Positions 10,501 through 22,500 of a stretch of 64,000 nt of DNA are shown here, piece after piece. Each line of letters opens with the position of its first letter. Position 1 is the stretch's first letter. A program made the position numbers and the translations under genes. The stretch is taken from contig NC_065552.1 of NCBI RefSeq assembly GCF_022605725.1, positions 29,585,879 through 29,649,878 of the forward strand, given 5' to 3'. Below the pieces are notes generated by a model that worked only from the letters and a program-made list of their open reading frames with translations, did not search any database and was not told where the DNA came from. Source of the stretch: Anthonomus grandis grandis (Eukaryota > Arthropoda > Insecta > Coleoptera > Curculionidae).

Positions 10501-13500
10501 AAAATGTCACATTACTCAATATTTCTATTGTTAAGTCACATACAACGTATATAGGCCCCTTAATGAATGAATAAAAAATCATTATCAAGATGGAAAGAAG
10601 TTTCTCTGACTATCGAGTGTGGTAGTAAAAAAACTTTCGCCTCTTATTCTTTTATTTCTGGCCATCTATTTCACTTCTCTATTGCTAAAAACTGTTTCAA
10701 ATGGTTCCATGTAAAACCGGCAGGGGCCACCGAGGTTGTTAATAATAATAATAATGGCTTTATTTTGCAAATTTACAGATATAAACTCAGAAACTAACTA
10801 AAAAAACGCTTTGAATACAATTTGCATAAAGAAGCCAGTAACAATTTAAGAAAGTGAACATAAACGAGGTAACTAAGGATTGATTCAAGTTTATATTTTA
10901 ATGACCTTATAGACCAATTAGTCTAGTCAAAAAATTTAAAAAAGGCCCCTGTTAAAGTTTTAGAAGCATTTCGTATTACTTTTTGGCAAAGAGTGTTTTT
11001 TTACTAATTTGACCCCGCTGAATCCGAAAATGCCGGTTGCCAAAGCGAAATCGTAACCGGAAGTGAGATATTCAAGATGGCGTCCGAAATGACCTTAAAA
11101 CCGAATTTTTTAGCTAAATCTCCTTTGTTCGAGGTAGAAACGCTACCAAAGGGTCTTTTTTATGTTTTCAGACATAACATAGACACAAAACACAGAATAA
11201 ACTTAGTTCACATAAAAACATATTTTTAATAAAAAAAAACGACAAAAAAAATGTTTTTTCCTCTTATTTTTTCTCTTTTTTTTGGTATTTATTTTTTGTG
11301 TGTGTTGTCTATCGTACATTTATTTATTGTGAACCAAGGTATCTCCAGAACGTTTCTACATGTATTTATAAACCTTATTAGTTTTCACCATCGCAGGTTG
11401 GTAGCACTGCAACGTGTGAAATTACTGCGCGCTCGTCGAGCTGCGGTCTTTCTGTCTGTTCGCATACCTTTAGTGTGCATTAAACCGTCTGGATGTGTTG
11501 TGCTGTGTTATCGAATTTAAAATAAAACTATTGTGAATCCGCTTAGGTGTTAGGTGCGAACAGCTGAAAAAGGTCATTACTTAAAGAATTAGTAAAAGGG
11601 ATTGAGTGCCCAAAACATCTGCCTGAAAATGATAAAACAGGCACTGTTCTCATAATTGATGGCATGGCATTTGTCTTATCTTTGGGCCGTCCAAATCAAA
11701 TTGAAACCTTTGGTGAATATGCTGCCTACTTCATCAAAAAAATATTATATTATGGATACAAATATAAAGAAGTTCACATAGTCTTTGATAGATACCGTGC
11801 ACAATCAGTTAAAGGTGGAACCAGATAAAAAAGATCAAAAGGTTGTGCTCCTGTGCGCAGAAATATTACAGACTGTAACGTACCGTTGCCAAAGGACTGG
11901 AGTAACTTCTTGTTTTTATCCGAAAACAAGGCTGACTTATGCAGATTTTTGTCCGAGAGAATTCTGAAGCATAACTTTAACGATCTTGAAGTAGTTACCT
12001 CCGGGGGCTTTACTGAGGAAGAACGTGTCCAATCTACAAATGCGAGTCGAAATGTTGACTACCTGAAATCATCACACGAAGAAGCTGACACGCGCATGGT
12101 TCTTCATGCCGTTCACAGCACTGCTGATGAAATTGTTGTGATGACGAAAGATACAGACGTTGTGCTTCTTCTTATCTACCACTTTGCTAAAATGAAGTGC
12201 TCGCATTTGTGGGTAATTAGTAGTACTGCACGTGATATTAAGTACATTCCTGTACATGATATATGCAGGAAGCTTATGCCGAAGCAAGTTTCACATCTTC
12301 TTGCTTTCCACGCAATAACGGGCTGCGATTCGACGTCAAAGTTGGCGTCTATTACAAAAGTTGGTGCATGGAAGGCTTTTTGTGGGACAAATTGCGAGCT
12401 TCTGGGACGCCTTGGACAGTGGCCACTGGAGGAGGACGTCCTTAAAAACATCGAGAAGTTTGTCGTCAAACTGTATAAGGTAAAAGAATGCAAATTTTTC
12501 AGCTAGATTAAAATAAACTACACCCAGAAAATCTGTTTTTATATAGGTGGATCCCAGCATAACAAGCTCAAACGATGCCCGGAGTTTTTTGTTTGGAGCT
12601 GTCAAAAAGGCAGAATTCCTCCCTCCAACAACCGATGCACTTCGTCTGCATATCAAAAGATGCAACTATCAGGTAAGCGTACCAAAAACACAATTGACAA
12701 AAATAAAAATAAACTATATTTTTAAAAACAGGTGTGTGTTTGGGAAAACGCCCATATCCCCAAACCGTCACTCCCTAGGCTACAGGACTGTGGCTGGATT
12801 GTGCAGAGGGAACAAGTTGTCCCTCTTTTAATGACTCTGGATCCCATTCCAAAGAAGTGCGAGGAAATAATAGTTTGTCATTGTAAAGGACATTGCAATA
12901 CAAAAAATTGCAGTTGCCGAAGGGCGAATGTGTCTTGCCTCAAACTGTGCACTCCTTGTAAACGTTCTTGCATAAACTCTGGAGACACACAATAAATATT
13001 TCTTAAGTCTTTTTTTTTTAAACAAATAAAAACAGTTTTTTTTACACAAATAATTATTTTTTTAAATGTTAACATTAGTCTTAGTATACTTGCACAGTTT
13101 GCTAAAAGCCAAAAAGTGCAATTTTAACCGCTTATGATGTACTTTTAAGAAAATATATTTGACCAACATGCTTAGTTTATGTGTTTTTGCATTCCTTATG
13201 TGACATATTAATAAAACACTTTGGTCGCGTCCCAACCTCAAACAAGGGAGTTTTAGCGACAAAAAAAACGGTTTTAAAGCCATTTCGGACGCCACGTTGC
13301 ATATCTCACTTCCGGTTGCGATTTCGCATTGGCAACCGGCATTTTTGGATTCAGCGGGGTGAAATTAGTAAAAAAACACTCTTTGCCAACAAGTAATACG
13401 AAATGCTTCTAAAACTTAAATATTCCAGAAATTTGTCTAGACTAAATTGGTTGTAGGAGCCAACAGAATGTTGGACTTTACTCTCAGAAATTGCCTGGAT

Positions 13501-16500
13501 TTATTTTTGGATGCAGTGAGGTCTGTGTATTGTGGCTTGGTTAGGTCACAGCTTGAGTATGGCTCTGTGATTTGGACTCAATTTAACATTTATAAGACCA
13601 TGATAGAAAGTGTACAGCACAAATTTTTAAGGTTTTGCAATAATAAATACAATTTGGGGCTTATTGCTGACCATAACTATCACACCATTTTATTCACAAG
13701 TATTTCAGATTTCTTCCACTGGAAGGGAAAAGGACTATTTCTGATGTCTCTGTTATGTCAAACAACTAAATAGAATAATTTAATGTCCTTTTTTACTTTC
13801 TCAAGTCAAATTTGCTGTTCCGCAAAGAGTCTTCAGACAAAACAATTTATTTTCTATTGAGGTTTTTAGGACTAATTATGGGAGACATTATTTTGTTGAT
13901 AGAACTTTAATTTTTGAAACAGGGAGAATAGATTGGATGTTTTTCATGGATCTTTTCATTCATTTAAAAATATATTAATAAGGATGATGATTCAGACTGA
14001 GTAAGATGAAAGTATTGTTAAAACTATTATTATAATTTTTATATATTTAGCTTAAGCTTTTGGTTTGTTAAAACCTTATTATTGATTTTGTACCTTATTT
14101 TATTTGTAATGGGGTTCTCCCATCTATTAATAAATAAGTTAATTACAGCTGTTTATATTTTTAAATATTGGCCTTATTTAATATAACCATCAAAGATGTT
14201 TCATCTCCAACTATCTTGAGTAGTACTTTTTTCTCAATTAAACATGGTCTTATTATGGACTGCCACATCAAAGGCCTTATACATTTAACAAAAGATTATT
14301 TTTAATTAGCTTTTTGTGACTATTGATGTGGCTATGAATGCGAGGGAATTTGTTAATTTTAGCAACATGTTAAAATAAATATGAAAGGAAAGATTTTTTT
14401 CCCGATGCTTACTAAATTAGTTTAATTTTTAGTGTGTCTCAAATGGCCTGTGCATAATTCAACACTACGTATGTGACGGAAAACCCGACTGTAAAGATGG
14501 CTCGGACGAGAGCCTAGAAACGTGCAATGGAGACCCTTGCAGAGATAAAATCCCCTGCGACGATGGCAGGTGCATTCCAACTGCTTGGTGTTGCGATAGG
14601 CACCATGATTTAAATTGTACTGTCACCAATAGACCACGGTGTTGCTTAGGACAATCAGATTGTATGTTAAACATTTTTATTAACACACAACAGTAACCAC
14701 TTGAAATTATTTTTTTTCGGTATTTTTAGCTTATGAGGAAATGGAATTGGGATTCCCCACACAATCCCAGACCCAACATACTGCTCGATACCTGTTTATA
14801 CTTGTATGTAAGTGTATTATCAAGTATCACTTTAAATATTTTATTTACGTCTATTTATTTAACAAATAGGTCTTTAGTTTTGGTGTAATAAGATTTTGAT
14901 ATTTTTCAACGTAATTTTTTAATTAGTTATCTTAATAGGTTGCTTCCTGGACAGAAAAAATAAATCTGTATGCACTCAAATACCTAAATAAATTTGAATA
15001 ATTCTTGTAGAAAAATAGAAAACCCAGCCAAATATCTCGTATGTTTATTGGTAACAGATTAAAAAAATTAGGTGCTATATTAGCCATTGATTTAATGTTT
15101 AATGAGATGAAGGGAGAGCTACACTGTCATTAGTTTCATGTCGATGGTTGGTAAACATCTCATTATCTTCTTTTTATACATAAAAATATGCATGCAGAAA
15201 AAACATACAGTTTCTTTATGTTAAAAATATCTCTGTTGTATCTCTTTCAGGATATAATTTTGCACAGTTTATAATGGTTTGGATTTAGGTTTATACATTC
15301 TCCCCCAAGCTATAAAACCATACCTTAATAGTGACTCAACTAGCGCTTTGTATACTAGAATGGAAATTTTTACTCAAAAAATTTTCCTTAATACGTAAAT
15401 TTTATATACCAGCTTTCTTATTTTAGTAACAAAATTTATAAAATCTTCACCCCATTTCATATTAAAAGAACTCGTTCTAAAAACAAAAACCCCAAGAAAA
15501 AAATAAAAACCCCAAGTCTCAGTCTCAAAAAATCCTTTATATATGTCCCGAAGGTTACATGTTTCACTAATAAAGCATCATCAGACCTTATAAACTAGAT
15601 GACCTGCTTACTACTAAACTAAGTTAAGTAAAATCAATTTGCACATCCCTCGTAGACAAACCAGACCTAATAAATCCTTCCAAATAAAACACCATCGGAC
15701 CAACTACGGATATAACTCCCTATTTATCGAGATCGTCTAGACTCGCTAACAATTACTTTGACAGTGTAGATCGTTTTAACTTAACCAGAGAGTATTTAAA
15801 GCACAGCTTAAATATTTTATGTGATGTTGCTGATTGTTATAAATGAGTAGATATTTTTGCCGATATATGAATTTGAATCATTTACTTATTGTGGTATGTT
15901 GATTGAATTTATTGATAGTACTGTTTATTTTACGTTTCAAATTAGGTTAGGAAACTTTCTGTATTAATAATTATTATCACTTTGTATTTTAATATTTTGA
16001 TATTCCCAATAACATGCCTGTATTCAGTATTCTAAGACTTAATTTTTTTCTCTGCAGGTGTAGTAAGTATATTATTTTCTGTCATTCTGCTGCTCCTTAT
16101 CATCTCAAAAGTGGTAATGTTTGCGAAAAAAGCAGCCTTACAACAACAGCAAGCAAGAGTATGTGAAAACATCGCCCTGAGGAACCAGACTAACATAAAC
16201 GTGATTCCTTGTAGCCTGTATACTTATAGATCGGCCTCCAGTAGGACGCCCAGGTCCGGTAATATTGTCAGGAATATTATTATCGACTCTTCGGATGTTA
16301 ATGATCCGTTGCTGTTTAATCCGGCAAGGTAAGTTTGATTTATATAATAATAGTTTCAGTTGTTGAAAGAGCCTAAGAAGAAATTAACTTAATTTTTTCC
16401 ATCCTTCTAAAATGGTAACGTTTTAAATAAATTTATCTATATTTATTGATTATTGTATTGCAAACGGTGTTTATATATTGCACGGCTCTTAAAAGTATGA

Positions 16501-19500
16501 AGAAATTTTCATTTTTTTCGACAATTTATATAATAACTTTTATTTAAGACCAATCATCGAATTTATCATCTTCCAAATAAGCCTTTCAAACAAAATATCA
16601 ATAGAAGTTATTTATTTATTACAGAATAGTTCATTGCAGGTTTAAGTCAAGTTTAAGGAGTACAATTTATATTAAATTATACAGGTATCATTGAATCTGA
16701 AGTGTTGCTAACTTCTTTATTCCTGAAGGTACAAAGATGGTTGAACTAGCAAAGTTGACACATTTTTTCCGCAGTGTAACATGCATCTGTCCTATCAGAC
16801 TCAAAATAACGAAATTTGTTTTTCTCAAGATTAAGTCGACATTGAACCGCCATACAAATAAGTATTTGATTTTAATAGGGAACTCTTAAAAAAAACTAAT
16901 TGTAATGAAATAATGTATTTACCAAATATCAGCAATTCACATGCCCTGAAATATTTTCTCTATACTTGGGTTACCGAACAGATGGAGTGGTCACGTGATC
17001 GTTCTGCGCCGGAGTTGTGGCCTAGAGCCTCGATAGGGTTCATGACTTGGGTTTTATTTAATTTTATTAGTCGAGCGGCTTTAGATCGTTTTGGTTGAAT
17101 TTTCTGCTATTCGAATATTTAAATCTTCGCAATATTGAAAAGTTGAGATTGTGTTTATTTTTTTTGTTAACAAATAATGGCTGACGCGCCACGTATACCC
17201 CCATTGTCACCCCCCAAGAAAAGAGTACGAAAACATTTGACCATTGCTGAAAAGGAAGTGATTATGAACATATATAAATATATACATATATAATAAAAGA
17301 TAAAAGCTACTTAAGTAATTCTCAAAACCAAATTATGATCATAAAATTATATTTTATAATGGCCGTGTTCATCAGAAAAAAGCGCTCCTTGAGCGCTCGA
17401 TTGTTGCTCAGGTATGACAATTTTTATTGGTCCTTACTATTATAGGCAAAACTTACAGCGCTCAGGTAGCGCTCGGTTCTGATGAACCTGACCAATTACA
17501 CCCTAAATGTTTGACCTGGCACGATTACTTAAAAGATTACCTATCCTTTTTCGGTAAACCCCAATATATTAACATAACTTTGCATAACAAAATACTTAAA
17601 AGGGATTATTATATCATTACCTGGCACAACCTCAAAATCGATTTTACAGGCGACCGTATTATATTTTAAAAAAAGCTGCTTACAAAGCAAAGCTGTACGG
17701 TAAAATAATTTAAAATAAGTAGGCATAATTCTCCTCGTCTAAATCTGCCAAGGTTGCATCGATGGGCGGGCCTATATTTCGCTATCATTTACTCCATCTG
17801 TTCGGTAATCCGACTATAGCTGTATCTGTAAGAAAATTATGGGAGGGTGTTTCTCTTGTTGAAAATATAATTGACGGGTCTAAGAACCGGAGGTAAGGGT
17901 CGTAATCCTAAAGTCGGCATACTTTCTTCCTGTTAAAACACCATTACAAAAAAGGTTCCTACTATTTAACATCTTAACAAATCGCATGGAACATTGAAAC
18001 TAAATTGCCGCTATGGGTTTTTGCGATCGTTAAGGAATATTTTTTCTGTTTAAAACGACCCTATTAAATATACTCTAAAATATGTGGTTATCATAAAGTA
18101 AAATCTTCTGGTGCTAGTTACGAAGGTCTAGTGGAGTGGATCGAACATAATTTCTCCGTCATTATGTATCTCTCCTACCTGGTTATGTTAAAGGTCCCAC
18201 TCTTATCGGTTGGCAAACCTTTCGCCAAAAACCCTATATAAAATACGTGTTGGCAAAAGTTTCTTCGCAAATCAATTATAAAGCCTATCCATGTTTTTCA
18301 ATATTAGAGATAGGTGATTGAAGAATATTGCTAAATTTCACTCTTCCTGTGTTATTACCTGGTCCCTTTTGGATCATATCCACACTCAAATGAATAAAAA
18401 CAGAAGTTACGCTAAGAATCCTTTCGCGAATAATAGAACTCTCTGGGACTTCTCATAAAGTACAGATTGATAAAGTACAAAACTGTCCAAATTGGGACAC
18501 TTTTGTAGGTTATCTCGATTGCTATAGGAGAGCCTTGCAGCTTTGGTATTACGATGCTACTTTTTTATGAAACGAAATATGCCATTGTCATGTTTCATCA
18601 GATTAAATCTTTAATAGGCATAATAGCAGATATTGGCGCCAAGAAAATACTCTTATATTACTCTTTAACGTCAACGGCAAGGAAGGTTGGCGGCTAGCGT
18701 TGCATGTTTCATTTTGCGTGGGCAATACTTTTTCAGAATATTTGAAGGGGGTTTAACAGCAGACGCGTATTTAAAAATACTACAAGAACAATTCCCGAAC
18801 TTTTAGAAAAGAACTTTTTAGATTAGAACTTTTCAACAAGACGGTGGACCAGAACGTAATGCTAGTATTATTCGGTCAGTCCTAGATGATTCGTTTCCGC
18901 AAAAATGGACAGCAATCAACGATTGGTGGCCAGCAAGATCTCGCGATCTGTCCAGTTTGGACTTTTATTGTGGGGCTATCTAAAAAAATACGTTTATATG
19001 GTGTGGCATACAAATTCTCAACAATTACACTGTACAGCAATCAATAATAACAGCTATAAAGAATTTGCATGCGTATCCCATTATACTTGCAAATGCGACA
19101 AAACGCATGGAATGCACGAAAATGGAAACAATTTTGGAACAATTTTTATGATTTATTTGGATACAATTTTTAAAAAGGAAAAAATAAATAATATAAAAAA
19201 TAATTAATGTAGCCTTTTTTAAAATTAACAGCTCTAGAAGAATCTGCCATTCTATCACAGCTTTCTTAAAAATAATACGGAATTATTTCTATAGAGATGT
19301 ATGACCATGGTTTAGTATTAGAATTAAGATAATAGGTAATTATTTTATAAACATTGTCTCTTATTTGGTAAATATTGAAATAAATTCATAATATTACATA
19401 TTTTTAAAAAAGAAAAAGTAAAGTGGATTCTTCTATATAAAAATATGAAATATAAGTGTTTAGTTAAGTTAATGTGTAATCCATTTAGTTAACAAAACAT

Positions 19501-22500
19501 CAGTTTATTTTTTATCTCAAAATTCTAAAGGATTACAAAGTAGCACAGTAATACGCAAACCACATGGCTCTATAACTACCGAGACAACCTACAAAATTAT
19601 CCAAATTTGGATTCCCTAAAAAAATAAAAATTATAAACCCTGGTAAATATTTGCGCTATTTTATAAGTTTATTGTTTTTAAAACCTTAATAGCGCAAAAT
19701 ATTTCTCTTGCTTGATTTATATTACTTGTATAGGGATGTTTTAAAAAAAAAACCCTTTCTTGACCATAGAAATTGAGCCCTTCTAGTGCCAGAATTAGGA
19801 ACTGAAAAATTTATTTCAGCAATTTCTTGCCCACTTTTATCAACTGATTTTGTTCTCCAAAACCCCAGGATTATTTATTGACTAGACATGGAACCTCACC
19901 ATCCTTGTATGTTCTTTAAACTTCAATCTAATTTTAATAAATAAACTACCACTTTTTATTTGATTCCTTCACATATCCCTTGAAACACACGTTTAAAAAT
20001 TACAATTAAGTGCAAAAGCGCCATCTCATATATTTGAGATTCAAAATTCGGCAAGACTCACTCGATCAAATAGCGAGCAGACTAAAAATATGTGATAGTT
20101 AATAGAGGTCGGCATAAGTCAGTTAACCAATTTGCATACCAAAGAAAAAGTAAAAAAAAAAATACAGAAAAATAGTTTATTGCTTTGATTATTTCTATAC
20201 AAAAGTAATTATGATTTAAAAATTACATTTTGTATTCAAATTGCAGACCGCCTTCCTCAATGCAGATATGACACCGCTTATTTAGGCTTTTGCAGGTTTT
20301 ATCAAAGAATTCTGGGTTGTTGCGAAGTGCATCAAATTCTTCTTGAATTATCATTTCAAGTGTTCGATGTCACGTAATGGGGTGGCGAACACTTTGTTTT
20401 TGAGTACTCCCCACAGAGAAAAATCACATGGTGTTAGGTCGGGTGACCGTGCTGGCCACTCAATTCTTCCTCTTCTTCCTATCCACATACCAATTTCGGC
20501 ATTCAGGTATTCGCGAACTTCAAGTCCGAAGTGCGGCGGAGCGCCGTCTTGAAATACGGTGACCCACAATCGTAAACTAACAAGTAGTGACAAGTACCAT
20601 ACTTCTCACCTCTAATCGCACAAATTCGGTAAGGCAAGCACCGTTGCCGCGTTCGCACTATTTTTGAATAGCGCAGAACAGCGGTAACTGACTTATGCCG
20701 ACCCCTATTACGTATTCTTTGTTTTTTATCATTACTATTTATCATTTTTTAAGTAGTTTTGAGATTAAAGCAAGTAACATAAAAAAGTTGTGCAGCGATT
20801 GTGGGGAGCAGAATAAGAAGTCGATTTTTATTGAAATGCTTTGCTGGTTTAGTTTAATTGCGTCCCCAAACCTTAATGAAATCCAATGAACTTCACCTGT
20901 AGTAGGCTATTCTTTAATGCTCTCTGACAGAGTATTCAGAAAAACTTCAGAAATTATAAAGCCTGTAAGATAAAAGAGCGTTTAAAAGTAGTGCAGATGA
21001 GAATACTTTTTGAGGTGTATGATTGGAAAACTGAATTGCAAAACGTACTAAATTCTACTGCGCAATGACATTTTAAATTTAAACCTGCAAAAAGGTTTAT
21101 TCTTACCAAAAATAAATCAGACTTGGTTATCAGAGACAAAGCACTGTACAGAATAGCGGAAGCAAAAACTTCATGCAAGAAAAGGTCCTAAAGAAATTCC
21201 TATTTATTAATTAAATGTGACAAAATTAAAAATATTGGCCATTTTTTAAGACCCCCTATGTTGATGCAGTCCAACTAAACGTTAGGGCATTTCAAAAACA
21301 TTTTTGAGAACAATGACCAAAATAATATATTAGCTGATGCAGATGAAATAAGATAAACAATAGAGAACTCAGTTTTAATCCGTAATGTCAATTACGGATT
21401 AAAACTGAGTTAATATATATAACTGAATTAATAATAATGCCAATTTTTTGTTTAAATGTTTGTCAAGAGTGTAAACATTTATGTTTTACTACTGTTGAAG
21501 CCTATTTAGCGATTTGTATACTTTTTCATAGTCTTTGAAAAAGTATATTATTTTTTTTTTAGTTTTATTTATGAAATATATTAGCACATGTGGCTTATTG
21601 GGCGACAAAAAAAATACCAGAAGGTTAATTTTTGCATTAGGTTTGAAAATACGTCATGTTCTTTCTAAAGGAAAGTAGTAAAAACCGGTAGGTACTGGCA
21701 AATAGAACTTTATTATTATTTATTCAAAATTTACATTGTATGGAAGTTCTTGAAACATTCTTTGGGGTGCAATGGTATATTGCACTTTTCGCACAAAAAT
21801 TGAACCTTTTTCTTGCGGTAACCACAACGAGATTGTTTTGCTTGATAAATAATTAAATAGTTCATACCGTCAAATCTTGAGTGTAAAACCGTAGTGGGAT
21901 TTCGTCTTGTTGGGCCACGTTTTGTATCTTTTTTATAGGTTTCTAAAAGATTGCAAGCAATTTGCCTTCTGAACTCAAGCTGATCAAGACTTCCTTCATC
22001 TTTTCGATGCAATTGCCAAGCGTTTTGAATAGCCATATCAATACCATGTACAACTAGAGGAAAGTACCATTTTTCCCCTTATAGAGATTCGATAAAGACT
22101 AAAGTTTTGATCACTGCGGTCGACGCCGCCCATGAAAGAATTGTACTGCTTTATAACATTTGGTTGAGAAACAAAAATGTGTTTTTTTTTTCATTCTGGG
22201 AGAAGCGTTTCACTAGATGACGCGGTGTTACTGAACAAAAGTTAGACGCGATCGTAACAACACTATTGTCATGCCAGCGACAAACCACAATTCCTGTGTT
22301 TTCATTTTTTTCATAGCTGCTACTGGGATTAGGGGGTATTTTAATGTACGATTGTCCCTTATTGTACCTGTACCGAAAATGCCTCTAGTTTTTAGTTCAA
22401 TTAGCAGGTGCCTGGATGAAAAGAAGTAATCAAAAAAAAGGTGGAATCTCGTTTTTGGCCAACATGATTGAAGCACATCTGCATAGGAAAACAACTGACG

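Larger units (their letters stand above)
16965..17814 (+). mobile_element. 850 bp TIR element, internally deleted
   Basis: Inverted ends TACCGAACAGATGGAGT at 16972-16988 and ACTCCATCTGTTCGGTA at 17791-17807 extend outward with few mismatches to 24 bp and are bounded by TATA on both sides, consistent with TA duplication. It contains a GC-richer left end, the start of a coding frame at 17177, and a smaller MITE nested near the middle. No catalytic domain remains. Confidence 0.65.

Noticed and set aside
11251..11520. 89-residue plus frame just before the XPG-like exons
   Set aside because: Low-complexity Phe-rich start and no link in frame to the exons; more likely 5' untranslated or promoter sequence of the element.
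12072..12665. Minus-strand frames of about 70-110 residues
   Set aside because: Antisense to the XPG-like exons; no family signature and no splice logic of their own.
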